This document shows positions 18,854 through 30,475 of a stretch of DNA of 64,000 bases, piece after piece. The DNA is from Hyaloperonospora brassicae (taxonomy: Eukaryota; Oomycota; Peronosporomycetes; Peronosporales; Peronosporaceae), in NCBI GenBank assembly GCA_947650285.1, contig CANTFL010001353.1, positions 124,001 through 188,000 of the forward strand, written 5' to 3'. Made by a program: the position numbers and the translations under genes. Position 1 is the stretch's first letter. The number at the start of each line of letters is the position of its first letter. The notes under the pieces were generated by a model. It did no database searches. It worked only from the letters and a program-made list of their open reading frames with translations, and was not told the origin of the DNA.

Positions 18854-19750
18854 TTATTTGTGACACACCCCGTAAGGACACTCCTTTACCAAAGGATAGA
18901 ACGGATCAAGAGGATCCCTAAGGATCGAAGATCCACTACGGGCATCCAATGCCGCCTTTGTGTCCTCAACGACAGACTCGTCCAATAACGAGGATGAGTT
19001 CAACTCAATATCTGGTCGAATGACTACTAACTCGGATAATTCTCCTGCCTGTAAGGCTTGGCTAAATTCGCCGTCTGACATTTTGTCTAGTTCAAAGAGA
19101 TTATGCAAGGATGGAAGGGTCTCCAGACGGATGTCGCCATCAACATAGCCAGTCACTTCATTGACAAGTGTATACAGTGTATTATAATGATGTCGATTAT
19201 CATTTCGTGACGTCCCCGACGTTAGGCGCTCAACTGTTTCCACCCGACGCCGGGATTATATAGAAACCTTACGCTTTTTGGAGGCCAAGACATTAGGGTC
19301 CCCGTGGTTGCGATTCATCTTAGCACGATCTATACGAGAGCTCATGTTGTGGAAGACATCTGGTAAAGAGTTACGTAACTCAAACACTTCAACCAGTGGA
19401 TTTACACGTACCTCTTCACGTACAGCATCCGGGACTAGCCCTGAGCACTCTGTCGTCTCGCCAACAATGTCATCACCGACATTAAGTGAGGTGCCATCGC
19501 GGCCGCACTCACTCGGTGGAATTTCACGCGCCACTCCGCGAACATCAGAGGAATTACATTCTTGATGTCTCGGCCCTAGGCCAACCATGCGTGCAGCATG
19601 GAGTGACTCATTATCACAAAGAGTATCACTCAACGGAGTAAAACTCTCTTCACAAACAATGAAAGAGCTGCGCTCAACATTCATGTCATTTGCATTAGAT
19701 TTAACTAACTCGGACATACCAATGTCTAGCACGTTGACATCCTCTTGCAA
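18854..19750 (-). pseudogene. Linker between protease and reverse transcriptase of element C
   Basis: Two minus-strand frames (19750-19256 and 19243-18854) give acidic, Ser/Asp-rich sequence including ARMVGLGPRHQECNSSDV and YNTLYTLVNEVTGYVDGDIR. F has decayed copies of both blocks (near 33180 and 33470), so this linker is a family trait. No domain is recognised. Confidence 0.7.
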
Positions 19751-19849
19751 TGGATCGCACCAATAGTGCTTCTGTTTCCTAGCAAAGGCGGGTTCACGAC
19801 TCTCCGAAGCTTCGCTAGGAACATTGCGCGTTGCGCATAAGGTCTTAGA

Positions 19850-20185
19850 CCTCCAATCTAATCATGGCTCATGGCTTTCAAGCCATGTCATGCCTAAAAT
19901 GAGATCATATCTCGAATATAAATCGAGGACAAGACCGCGTTCAATGCTGTCAAAGTCCAAAAACTTTACACCTAAGTTCAACAGAACTTTAGGCACATTG
20001 ACACGACTACCAGTCAATAAATGAACAGTGATCGAATAACCCTCATGCGCTTTGAGCGGTTCAGAGTATCGCTGAATTCCTTAAAGGGAACGACGTCGAG
20101 CATAATTGCATGATGCTCCGGAGTCGATTAGGATCGACCAATGCCTTTTAAAGCCTCTCACTTTCGCCTCCACGACTAACAAGCC
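19850..20185 (-). pseudogene. Aspartic protease of element C
   Basis: The minus strand reads WSILIDSGASCNYARRRSL, then EPLKAHEGYSITVHLLTG and DLILGMTWLESHEP. LIDSGAS is the catalytic loop. Stops: TAA after RRRSL and TGA after ESHEP. Confidence 0.82.
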
Positions 20186-20369
20186 AGGCTTGTATCCACG
20201 CTCTATGCTGGAGGGCACAGAGCTCATTGTAGATAGGTTCTGCTTTTATCCACCACGTAGATATGTAATAGAACATGCTTCTACCCCAGTCAATAAGGCG
20301 CCCCGCGACTACTGGGTATCGAAGATTTCCTGTACCAAATCAGACTTCTGGTGGGGCTCGAGTTCCGAC

Positions 20370-21232
20370 TCATAGGAGTCTGGCGCTGCATGCGGAAATG
20401 ACAAGTAGGGTGCAAGTATTTAGTACTTTCGCACATGTAACAGTGTCACACTTTCTGTCGTTGCTATACAAAACGAAGCTCCGCTTTGCCTTTATCTTCA
20501 GCATAGATGAGATCATCGGTTCTGGCTTACAGTAAGCCGGGGTGTTTGTGGAGGTTTTCCTCACAAAGTTTGGGTTGTACCCGTTCCAACCAATTATGGA
20601 CGACTTGAAGTTGTGCTCCGCATTTTGAGCGATGCTCACCGCCTCTTCAAAAGTAAATGGATGGACCCGAAAGACCTCGATTATGCTTACTCCAGTCAGA
20701 AGGCCTTCCATGAAGACAGTCATACAAACTGTCTCATGGAGAGGGTCAGACTGCATAGTAGCCATCAGAGTTCTCGACACTTGGACATATTCCGTTGACT
20801 TATTTTTACCCTGACGGGTAGGTAAGAAGCGTGATCGCACGCAATAAGTCTGGTCAGGCGGCGCGAAAACTCGCAAAAGGTATAGCTTGAGCGATTCCCA
20901 TGTGGAGAACGCCAAGTCGACCGACGTGCCACACGTCAGAGCCCAATCCATATCTCTTCCATCCATTTAAAGATAGCCAGCGAGACTTGCTGGTGCTCAA
21001 GTGAGATATGTCCAGACCTCATGGTCATCTCAATCTAACGGATCCAGAGGGTAAGATTCTCTCCCTCCGTACTGGAGTAGTGTTTGACGTCCTTTCGAAG
21101 GGGACCATGCTTAGCCTCTTCATCTGGCATCGCCACGTAGCGTGTTGGCATAGCCAACGCTACTTGGTTTTGAGCCTGACCCAAGAGGGCTGAAACATAC
21201 TGCATGAAGGTCTCGACTCGTGCATTTAGCAC
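20370..21232 (-). pseudogene. gag: gag of element C
   Basis: The minus-strand frame 21232-21035 (MLNARVETFMQYVSALLG) leads, after a stop and a shift, into 20966-20370 with the gag pattern: WESLKLYLLRVFAPPDQTY, VRSRFLPTRQGKNKSTEYV, LHETVCMTVFMEGL and FTFEEAVSIAQNAEHNFK. The zinc knuckle region (near 20460) keeps two Cys in a degraded form. F shows the same MQSDPL block at about 32010. Confidence 0.8.
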
Positions 21233-21386
21233 ATGGGGATCTTATGCAGCTAGAAACAACACATACTGATGGCCTATGGCCGCGGTTAAATTAAAAAAGC
21301 GCGCCCTGTTGGGCATCAGAGAGATGTGGATGCTCCATCCTCACAGAGGATCAGTCGCTACCGACTAAGGCGTAGATTAACTAAAA

Positions 21387-21395
21387 GTGCTACCA
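21387..21395 (-). other. Primer-binding site core of element C
   Basis: Minus-strand TGGTAGCAC lies two bases inside the 5' LTR, as in A, followed by TTTTAGTTAA. Confidence 0.65.
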
Positions 21396-21397
21396 AG

Positions 21398-21878
21398 TGT
21401 AGCGGAGCTACACAGCTCCTTGGGTTAGAGGAAGCCATAACGCTCAACCAGCAACTTTGGTTCAATAAACCCGACTAAGAGAGTAAACAAGATCAGAGAG
21501 CTTACGGTCCCTGTTCCAGGGGACAAAAAGATATAGAGAACCACAGCACAGAGTGCTCCAGAGTAGCTGCCTCTACAGTCGTTGCTAGCTCTTACCGATC
21601 AAAGACGCCTCGCAAGGCACGTGTCCTAAGTGATCAAAATGGGAACTGAACTTTATTTCTGTTTATCTAATAGAACACCTCAGAACAACGTACATAACCC
21701 AGTCACTACTATTCTATTCAATACCTCCTAAAAGATCTCTTCATTTGTTGGCTGACACACGTCAGCCCCCGACAATGGATTTGGCATTCTAACGTCAATT
21801 AAATGGAACTACGTTCTTTGGGTATAACACATGTTATGTCACCCATTACACACACACCTGTTGTGTAACTTCGTTACA
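21398..21878 (-). repeat. 5' LTR of element C
   Basis: Partner of 14288-14763. On the minus strand it begins TGTAACGAAGTTACA (a palindrome) and ends GCTCCGCTACA. Confidence 0.75.
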
Positions 21879-22026
21879 AAGAGCAACCGCTACGCGAGCG
21901 AAAGAACCCGCGTTCCTATTGACATGCGTGCGTGTTTCTACGATAAAACGAACCTTCCGTGCTCGGGTGAAAAAAATGTGCTTGGATCTGGTCATGCACT
22001 TAAGTTTGATGTGTAGTTGTCACCAC

Positions 22027-22482
22027 AGTTATAGGAGGTAAGCCCGATTAATAAAAATGATACCAATGTATCAATGTGTAAACATTATTCATTTAGACAA
22101 TATTCAATCAATACTACTCGAGAAGAGGTAATGTTGGCGGAATAGTACCCCCGAGGGTAACACTACTTGGTATTCCGCTTATTGGTCTATATAAACGCTA
22201 TACCAATCAAATTTACCACTAATCGCTGCTGGACGCGCGCAATGGGTGGCGAACAAGAAACTCACGAAGTTTGAAATGTTTAGATTAAGACATAGACACT
22301 TCTGTTAGGAAACTGAGCTATTTGAAATAAAGTTATACTTTTATTATGAGCAGAGCTTCCCAAGCGCTGTTTATTTTCTCGCGCGCCTCACGCAAAGTTT
22401 ACCTAACGTCGGGAGCACGCAGTATTACGTTGAATGAACGCAAGGTAAAACCAGTTATCTTTTGAGAGCGTGCCTCAACACA
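22027..22482 (+). repeat. Left LTR of element D (beta type)
   Basis: From about 22135 to 22445 it is nearly identical to 45820-46130 on the minus strand (E). TATATAAA at 22188-22195 is a likely TATA box and is also present in E. The start is eroded, so 22027 is approximate. It ends CAACACA, two bases before the primer-binding site. Confidence 0.75.
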
Positions 22483-22484
22483 CT

Positions 22485-22503
22485 TGGTACGACTTTGTAG
22501 TCC
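22485..22503 (+). other. Primer-binding site of element D
   Basis: TGGTACGACTTTGTAGTCC, the A site with GC changed to CG at positions 6-7. Confidence 0.7.
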
Positions 22504-22532
22504 GTCCAACGACCACAAACTTCTCATCTAAA

Positions 22533-23698
22533 ATGAACATGATGGATGAAGAGAAAAACTTTTACGCCACGCGTGAAGTCAATAAACATTTGGGTGACAT
22601 CGATTTAAGCGTGGTAAATCAAACACTTTTACCGTAAAAGAAAACGTCACTAGCGCCCTGTTCGAGTCTCTTAACAGAGACCAACAACGTGCATCTATAG
22701 CCAGGTATATTGTAAATGAAACTGTCTCCGAAATGAAGAATGTGGTCTATCTTCATCATCAAGGCTCTCAGTAGAAAAAGCAGTTGAGAGAACTCATTGC
22801 TCGGCAGAAAGAGCTATTAAGACAGCAGAAATTAATGTTGGTGTGGGTGAGACGTCATACACGCTTTGTCCCGAAACTCTGAAGGGTAGAAAATTACAAG
22901 TACAGGGGAGTCGAGGAAGACTCCCTATTGAGATGGTTCGTCGAGTTGGACGATTCCATTTGAGCTTGTCGCATCGAAGACGACGAATCACAAGTTGCAT
23001 TTGCCCAATTAAAATTGGCTAGACGTGCGATATCTTGGGCCTTAAATGTAATCTCCACGACCCATATTTTTTAGATCGTTGGACATCTTCAAGTCCCAGC
23101 TCAGAAAAACGTTTGAGTCGCCACGAGCTACTTTTAGCTCTCGTTATGAGTTCTAGATACATAGAAGAAGTAAACAGGATGTGCATGCTTACTCGCAGCA
23201 CATCCGATATCTCTCGAGTTGCATAATTGCGAACCCGACATTTGAAAACACAAAAATCACAGTGAACATTCAGGGTCTAGTTGGAGGACCCATCAAGACC
23301 CGCCTGTTTTACTTCAAACTTATTACACTAGATCAAGCGGTCCCAGTGGCGGAACATGAATAATTTAGTTTAAGACAGCTTCGAGCTAATTCGACTTATC
23401 GTTTAGCGGGGCGACAGGGAAGCAGAGGTCCAGAGCCAATGGACCATTGCTATGTGGATAGCGAGAGATCTCGCCCTTCAAACAACGACCGATTGTAGAA
23501 GTGCAATCGATGTCATAAGTTGGGAAACTAAGCTTATGATTGCAGTGCCCTACGCCCAGTACCGAACAGTACTGAGCGAAATGAACGACCATTTACTGAA
23601 AAGGGCAATGGGCGTAGGTACAACTCTGATGCGAAACCACATCAGCAAAGCGGACCATCAAATAATGTTTGGGGCTAGTAGTTTTGAAGCGCCCTACT
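22533..23698 (+). pseudogene. gag: gag of element D
   Basis: It starts MNMMDEEKNFYATREV at 22533, matching the A gag start. Many stops follow. Recognisable pieces: HAYSQHIRYLSSCIIANPTF (23184 on), VNIQGLVGGPIKTRLFYF, and the zinc-knuckle area near 23500 with some Cys codons lost. The frameshift heptamer of A has become CAAATAAT here. Confidence 0.8.
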
Positions 23699-23744
23699 GA
23701 TCAAATAACCTTTTGAGAATTTAAAAAATCTCTTGACGGAAGTT

Positions 23745-24110
23745 GCTCCAGAAAAAAAATAATTGTGTGTCTCTGCACCGGGTGATGAGATGCCACTCAT
23801 CACCGCAAATTTTAAAAGAGCAATAGTCTTGACACTTCAAGCTCTAGTTGACTGAGATGCGTCGAACATTGTTCTACGTCAGTCACTAGAGGCAAGAAGG
23901 CTGAGCTTTGTTGAACGAGAGATCCCTTTAACATAAATGACGATTTACCTGGCGACAGGTTCATCGATCATTGTGAAGAAACGGGTAGTCGGGATCCTCG
24001 ACATGTTGGAAGACGAATGGAACGATGATGACTTATTCGTACTGTATCTGGATGCCTTATTTGATGTCATCCTGGGATTACATTAAATCAGAAAGCATGA
24101 GCTAAGAGTG
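23745..24110 (+). pseudogene. Protease of element D
   Basis: Collinear with the A protease: CVSAPGDEMPLIT, a damaged active site (ALVD followed by a Lys/stop-type change near 23855), RQSLEARRLSFVEREIPL and FDVILGLH at about 24060-24085, followed by a stop. Confidence 0.7.
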
Positions 24111-24179
24111 AGCTGCCAGCATCTATCCATCTAGGTGCCTGCCGATGACCGCAATTGAGTTAAGGTCGTTCATACGACT

Positions 24180-24934
24180 TTAAAAGACTTCAGTGTAGCT
24201 GGTCGCTTCACTGTCAAGCACATTCCGGCGGCTGTACAGATGTACATGCAGCGCAGAAGGTCCATTACTCGAATAAGTCGGGTGGACCGGGACATGGATG
24301 CATGCATAGCGGGCAACATCCTTTAAAAAACAACCCAATTGCCTAGAAACGGCAATTTGGTTATCATAGGTCGACTTGATATTCGACAGTAGAGGATCGG
24401 TACCTGGCTGTGGTTGCACAGCCAAAGTAAGAAGACATCGATGGAATAAATCCTCACGTACCTGAGGAAGGAAGTAATAATAAATAACTTGCTAAGATAT
24501 TCGACCCCCAGCAACCTGAGCGGACAAGCCCTCAGCCGCTTGTGGAAACAAGTTCTCAGGAAGAAACTGAGACGTTGAACGTCTTGACAATGACGGATCA
24601 AGAGTAGGCGATAAAAACTTAAAAATGTGCCTCCGAAGTTAATTTAGAGAAAACACAATTGAAAACAATAGAACCGAAACGGATATTACTTGAGATGCGT
24701 AATGTCAAAGTCAAGCAGATCCGAATACTCGTGACAGGGGATGAGTGTATATGGACCACATTCGTTCGGCAACACTATTTGCTGAAAACGAACGTGTTAT
24801 CAGCAGCTCATCGATGGACGAAAGTGACCTCGATAAATAAACTAGGATTGAAAGATACGTGTATCAATCATGGGAGTAGCGTCCTGCGATTTTTTGTATA
24901 AGGATTTGATAGGGTACAAGAATGTATTCCCGGA
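24180..24934 (+). pseudogene. Linker of element D between protease and reverse transcriptase
   Basis: Aligns with the A linker (for example IEPKRILLEMRNVKVKQIR at about 24668 against LEPKRFLRDLRSGKVKQIC). It is identical in frame to E 51836-51594 (minus). Stops prevent expression. Confidence 0.7.
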
Positions 24935-25393
24935 AAAGTTTCAAAACGAAGGTTGCTGCGAGTGTTTTAAAAAGAAGACAAATTTTTACCGGGATTGATG
25001 ATTGAAAAGTGAGTTGTATTAAATAGATGTTTGCGATTCGAAACCAATGGCTGTCAGAAGCCGATGTCTGTTAGCTACAGATGTCACCTTTCGTTTCTCT
25101 TACTTCTCTTTTTAGTCCTACCCTTTAGTTATTACTTCTTGTAAATTGTGCGCAGTACAACTCCGCTACGTCTTATCCGAAATTAAAGTGATTCGTCGTA
25201 GTCAATCTTTTACTCACGCCGGGACTCGAACCCGCGTGATCGGCGTGGTGTTTTTTTATCCAGACGAATGAGCCAATCCAGTGCCTTGCTCGGTCGACGA
25301 ATCACAAACAACCAAACCCTCCCCAATACCCCTACAACTCATACTAATATGAACTATACACCTTATACACATCGCTGCAACATCACTTGATAG
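24935..25393. mobile_element. About 460-bp insert in pol of D, containing a tRNA-like sequence
   Basis: Gypsy similarity stops after TTCCCGGAA (24934) and resumes at about TCAGTACC (25394); A has no such insert. The insert is shared with E (51103-51561, opposite strand). It could be a tRNA-derived SINE or another small element. No clear terminal repeats or duplication were seen. Confidence 0.55.
25188..25305 (-). ncRNA. tRNA-like Pol III promoter flanked by an 11-bp inverted repeat
   Basis: On the minus strand, box A TGGCTCATTCG (25265-25275) is followed by box B GGTTCGAGTCC (25221-25231); both fit the Pol III consensus. The T-stem pairs only four bases and the putative acceptor stem only three, so this is not a working tRNA. 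The unit lies between perfect 11-bp inverted arms GTGATTCGTCG (25188-25198) and CGACGAATCAC (25295-25305). The same structure occurs in E at 51190-51307. Confidence 0.6.
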
Positions 25394-25396
25394 CAG

Positions 25397-26760
25397 TATC
25401 AGTACCTTACGAGTTTTCTAAGGATGAATGCACTTGACACGAGATCGGTCTCTAGCCGGTTTTAAAGTACTGTAACATGAAGAAGTTTCCACTGCCTCGT
25501 GGACAAGTACTAGCGATCGACAAGTTCTTTACCGATCGCTTAGCGGCAAGTCATATGTGGGAATTAACATCCTCTCGCAGCCCTCCGATCTTCTGTGTGC
25601 GAAAAGCCACAGGAGGATGACGGATAGTGCACGCATCTCAACAAGTTGATTGCTGCAACTGTCCTGCCTCAGACACCGATACCGAGAAAGGACGTGATCA
25701 TCGATGGTGTGTCAATGAGTACCATCTTTTCGTCCATGGATCTGACGGATGGCTTCTATCCGATCCTTATGCGTGAACGGGACATCGCGTACACAGCAGT
25801 GAGCACCTCCAGCGGGATTCTGTGGGAGTGGCTAGTGATGCCACAGGGGCTGAATAACTCCCCTGCAACTATCAACAGATGTGTAACAAATCTGTTGAGA
25901 CCAGTGCGAGACTTCGCACCGAGTTACTTTGACGATTTGTTTGTCCATAGCCGGGCTATGGACGGACAGAAGGACGTTAGGGTTTACAGAACTCACGTTT
26001 GTCAATTTCTTTAACTCATGCGCAATCATTTGTTGTACGCCAACCGCAAGAAGTGTATATTCGGGCCGGCCAAATACCACTTCTTGGGTGTATCGTGAGT
26101 AAACACGGTGTGCGTCATGATCCCAACAAGATCAAGGCGATCACCGACTGGCCTGCGTCAGTCGATTTCAAGGGACTGCGTAAGTTCCTTGGGACAGCGG
26201 CGTACTTTCACAAGTATTCGCCCAACTATGCTGAGATGACTGTTCATCTTCTTGTTTACTCAAGAAAATGTGAAGTGGACATGGAACGCTGATTGCCAGC
26301 TTTCCCTTAAAGATATATAGAAGAGATTCATGCAATTGCCCATCTCGACGATTGCAGATCAGGAAAGACCATTCGATGTGGTCTGTGACGCCAGCAATTT
26401 CGCAATCGGCTGTGCATTAATAAAATACGACACAGACGGCGCGGAGCGCGTCGTATGCTATCAATCGCGTCAGCTGCAACCAGCCGACTCAATTACCCAG
26501 TGCATGACAAAGAACTTCATGCCATGAAGTACACACGGGTTAAGTTTCTCGTGGGAGATAAGCTGTTTGTTGTCTATACGGACCATGCGTCACTATGCAC
26601 GCTGAAAACTGTCCCCACCTCTCGCAACGAATGGCGAGGTGGTTTTATTTCATCACGGAGTATAACTTCTCCGTGGAGTACAAATCAGGACGACTGAACG
26701 TCGTCGCTTATGCGTTATAACGTCGGCCCAATTTTGAGTCGACTACACACGTCAATAGTG
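25397..26760 (+). pseudogene. Reverse transcriptase and RNase H of element D
   Basis: Reverse transcriptase: TPIPRKDVIIDGVSMSTIFS, MDLTDGFYPILMRERD and SYFDDLFVHSRAMDG (the YFDD site as in A), ITDWPASVDFKGLRKFLG. RNase H: FDVVCDASNFAIGCALIKYD, YPVHDKELHAMKYT, YTDHASL. Stops and shifts near 25620, 26015, 26300 and 26500. From 25820 onward the DNA is almost identical to E. Confidence 0.88.
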
Positions 26761-26899
26761 AGACCTTGCCCATTATTGCTGCTATGTCAGTCAGCGTGCC
26801 GTCGTCGCCTTTTCTCGACGAAGTGCCGAAGGCGTACGCAGGAGATACGAATCTCTACCGTTTGATGAGTCATATTTAAAATCTATCCCGGAAATCATA

Positions 26900-28340
26900 G
26901 TCGGATTAGACGGCTCTATATCGTTCCTCTTTGGACCGGTATAAAACTCGCAATGGCCCGCTGTATTACGCAGCAGTTGCTGACGACACCTCACGAGTCG
27001 TCGTTCTCGATCATGATGATTTGCGTTTACTTATCATGTACTAATGCCACGATACTCCATCAGGCGAGCATCGTGGTTGGCAAAAGACTTACTTTACGGT
27101 ACGTCGCGGGTTTTACTGGCCCCACCAGTATCAGTTTGTCCGCAAGTATTTTCGTTCTTGCGGGGTATGTCAACGGGTGAGGCTTAGTACTCCATCCCGT
27201 GCATCCTTGCAGCCTCTACCTATACTGGCAGAGTTCTAGCAGCCCGTTTCCATAGGCTTCGTCTTTGGGGAAACCGAAGACGACCACAAGAATAATGGTA
27301 TTCTTGTGTTTGTCGATCGTTTTAGCGAGATGGTGCATCTGGCTGCGGTCCCCGAGTCGATCACGGCTCAAGGCTGTGCGCGCGTCTTTATCGACACGAT
27401 ATATCGACTCCACGGGATAGCCCATGAACTCGTATCCGATCTTGACCCTCGATTTACGGCGGCGTTTTAGCAATCCGTTTTCCGCACGTTGAGAACACGA
27501 TTAAAGATTTCAGCCTCTGACCATCCTGAAACAGATGGTCAGACAGAGCGTGCAAACCGTGGCCTCGAAGAGATACTTTCAGTATATGTACACTCGTTCT
27601 TCAGTTGAAGTGAGTTCTTGCCGATGGTCGAATTCGCCATCATCAACTCCGTGCATGCATCCACGACGCATTCACCGTTCGACGTGAATGGATTACGCCA
27701 CCCACGTATTCCAGCCCTAATACAGAGTGACTCTGAATTACGGAGGGGGACTTACTCGATCAAAAACTGTTTCGCCTCTTGCTCATCACGTATCATCGCA
27801 CATACCGATACGTTTAATGTCGATGTCGCTAATGTCGACATCGAAGCAGTTAATCTCAGCAGTAGCGATGAAGCTGCTGCTGTATTAGACAATGATGACG
27901 ATGCTGGGATATTCAGCATCGTCAACGATTATATCAGCTAAGAAGACGACAACCTCGCTGAAGATGAGAATAATCTCTTAGCAGTACGCACGAAGCGCAC
28001 TAAAAGACACAACAACGAGTCAGCAGAGAATTTCCTGCTGACTCGGAGGGCGGTGGTCCGCTTCGTTTAGGACTCCATCGCAAATGCGGTGGACCGCCAG
28101 AAACGAAATGCAGAAAAATATGGAAGAGCAAATGTTTTTTTTCATTTTAGGTTAACGACCTAGAGCTACTTTCTACGGTAAAATTACCTGGATAGGCAGT
28201 CACTAGTGTTGGCAGTAGAAAACTACTGCAGAAATACATTGGTCCCTTCCGTGTATTTCACCACAAAGGCAATGCATACACGATTGAGTAGGCTCGCAGG
28301 AAGCGCACGCATCCTACGTTCGATGCCTGTCGTCCCCGCC
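26900..28340 (+). pseudogene. Integrase of element D
   Basis: Zinc module remnants near 26950-27180; core with GILVFVDRFSEMVHLAAV near 27300 and SDLDPRF near 27440; TAG at about 27468-27470 where A has Trp; TDGQTERANRGLEEIL near 27530; PMVEFAIINSVHAST; acidic linker (NDDDAGIFSIVNDY near 27890-27940); C-terminal module near 28200-28330. Confidence 0.85.
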
Positions 28341-29930
28341 CGTACAATCAGCGCGAGGCCTCTTTCGAGAACGGAGACAGCCGGCACGATCAAGAGTCCT
28401 CAACAGATTTTTGTCGTCACGGACCAAACACTCAATTTTGTCTGTTAGTAACGAAGTCCCGCGACTAGCCGCCTATAGCCAGTCGCGAAATGGACGACTC
28501 TCGAGTTCGTTCTCCAGCTGAACGATCGCGAATTTCGATCAGTCATTCTCCCGATCGGTGTGGAGACGTCCTACGGTCGCCAGCAAGTCGTGCCGACGAT
28601 CGTACTCGTAGTTGACGTCCTAACTCAACTTGGTAATGAATTTTTCGTTGCGAATGAAGATCTCCTCTAGGCCCGTCTGCTGAGCCGGACCCGGTCTTTC
28701 CACCACCACCAGAGCCACCGGTGGATTCTCACGGTGGTCGACGATTTCACGTTGAGCTTACCTTGATCCACCGCGTGAAGAACGGGGAGCGTACAAGTTG
28801 CCTTGTCCGCTGGTGGGGATATCCACCATCTTATGAAAGCTGGGAACCTCGATCCCAGCTGGTGGCTGATGTTGAGGGTCTCGTCCACCAGGATGACGAG
28901 ACTCATCCGATTGTTCCAAGGGACCATCGGTAAACACGAGCGTTTGGCGCTTGTAGACGGATTGCAAGTTTGCAATCGCTCTCCGCATCTCCTCCGAGAT
29001 GTGTGCCCTTCCCCAGGGCGTACTTAGGGAATGGTCATTCCTATCTGCACGTTGCGAGTTGTCAACACAACTTGCACAAGGAATTACTTAAGTGAGTCAA
29101 GGAATGTCTGCCTCACTCGACAAACTATGCGGCCAGTACCTTGCACCGGTAGGCGGTTGTTTCTCAGTCTTGACGCGTACTGCTTCGAGATATTAACGCC
29201 ATCTTTCACGTCCAAAATTATTAAAATTTTGGACGAACGCATTCCATGCATCCAAAAGCGGAGCCTTGTCACGCTTTCAATTACCATTGTACCATCTATA
29301 CTTACAAAAAGTTCGGAGATAGAAGCCATCTTCAGCGCGAAACTTCTTCGCGCTGGAATTCAATCCTTAAAGCTCACTCGCATCAAGTAAAGGTATTCGA
29401 TATAGTTTTCTTGTCTCGTGATACAAACTATCGATGATCTGTTCAGGAAAACACCACGGCTCCAGCTCAATACGCTTCAAAGAGGTATCTTTGCCGGTAC
29501 CACGGTTTTCGGTATGGCGACGGCTCGGACCATCGGCGAATCGCTCGTGCGAAGGTGCACGAGTAGATCGTGGTGATAAAAAATCATACTCATCACCAAA
29601 TTCATCATCACTGCCGAACAGAATGTGACACGTTGTAGCGAGTCAATTCGTGTAGTAGGTATTTTGGTGAGCGAGCACTGTGGGTGGGCGCAATATCTCT
29701 ACAGCCTTTTCCGAGTCGGACACATCTGACTTGCCAGAGTAGCTGACCCCTAGCTCGAGATCGCTGTGTGCATGAGGTGCGATACCACATGCGCCTGCAG
29801 CAACGCTTGCTGCAGGCAAATAACGAGCAGCCGACGAAGAATCGTCTGCCGCAGAGGCTGGCACGTTAGTAGACTGCGTCGTCTTTGAATATTCCCGCAT
29901 AGATATTTTAACTATGTGAGGCAAAATCAA
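28340..29930 (-). pseudogene. Antisense open frame of element D
   Basis: Homologue of the A antisense gene. The N-terminus (29900-29643) has VPASAADDSSSAARYLPAAS and GVSYSGKSDVSDSE, matching A block for block. The centre (about 29350-29200) has FRAEDGFYLRTF, KYRWYNGN, then a stop, [17 protein letters not shown] and FNNFGRER. The C-terminal part (28700-28340) reads as a coiled coil in one frame with few stops (DLLATVGRLHTDREND, LVRDDKNLLRTLDRAG). Where A has the single TAA, D reads Cys. Confidence 0.65.
28721..28933 (+). CDS. Chromodomain of element D
   Basis: [40 protein letters not shown] and VEGLVHQDDETHP: an intact chromodomain frame in an otherwise broken element. The A copy is at 7230-7440. 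Confidence 0.85.
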   Translation: MDSHGGRRFHVELTLIHRVKNGERTSCLVRWWGYPPSYESWEPRSQLVADVEGLVHQDDETHPIVPRDHR

Positions 29931-30023
29931 AATGAATAGGTCTGACCAACAAGTGCTTTCCGTTCTGTCGGCACTTAATGGGTGGCCACATAAATTTCGA
30001 TAGTCACACGGCGACTATCAGCT

Positions 30024-30030
30024 AAGGGGG
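30024..30030 (+). other. Polypurine tract of element D
   Basis: AAGGGGG followed by TGA and the LTR, as in A. Confidence 0.7.
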
Positions 30031-30033
30031 TGA

Positions 30034-30475
30034 TGTAACGGGGTATCCCGTTTCATGATATTGTTCTTAATATAAAAAAGACAATTATGAATATCACGTT
30101 GAATGTTCTTTCAACAATATCACAGAGCATGATAATATTGTTTAAGATGACCGAAGGGTCTACTCCTTATTTGCTCTCGTGATGATATCAACCCACCAAT
30201 TGCTGCTAAACATGCGCAATGGGTGGTGAGTAGACGTCATCATACGTTAAGTTAGATCAATGTAATTAAGTCCGGACGAACAAAGGCACCAGAGTGATAG
30301 GACCTAATTGTATTAAATAACAGTTTTACTTTTATCACGACTTTATCCTTTACCTTAGTCGTTTCCTTCCTCTGTGCAAGTCTTTACATCTAGCTGGGCA
30401 CCCACCTTCACTGCTGTCAGTGGAATTGAGCTCCTAAATGATAGTCCAGTATGTTGTCACCAGTGTCCCGTTAGA
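30034..30475 (+). repeat. Right LTR of element D (alpha type)
   Basis: It starts TGTAACGGGG and ends at an eroded CCCGTTAGA. It resembles 53974-54415 (E, minus strand) and the A LTR, not the left LTR of D. Confidence 0.78.

Larger units (their letters stand above)
14288..21878 (-). mobile_element. Element C: decayed Ty3/Gypsy of a second family
   Basis: LTR-like repeats at 14288-14763 and 21398-21878 bracket minus-strand gag, protease, reverse transcriptase, RNase H and integrase, with a plus-strand (antisense) open frame between integrase and the 3' LTR. The primer-binding site just inside the right LTR reads TGGTAGCACTTTTAG on the minus strand, close to that of A. Stops and shifts are many. 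No target duplication could be matched. F is an older relative on the plus strand. Confidence 0.88.
22027..30475 (+). mobile_element. Element D: decayed A-related Gypsy, chimaeric
   Basis: Same plan as A, with many stops and shifts. Its left LTR (22027-22482, beta type) and right LTR (30034-30475, alpha type) are different LTR types. The beta type matches the left LTR of E and the alpha type matches the right LTR of E and those of A. The segment 24022-27480 is nearly identical to E in reverse orientation (D + E coordinates about 76496), apart from a diverged patch at about 25530-25818. D therefore looks like the 5' part of one element joined to the 3' part of another. Confidence 0.85.

Noticed and set aside
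14288..21878. Target duplication for element C
   Set aside because: AATGC at left and AAGAG at right do not match; the ends may be eroded or misplaced.
25205..25290. A functional tRNA gene
   Set aside because: Box A and box B are good, but acceptor and T stems do not pair properly.
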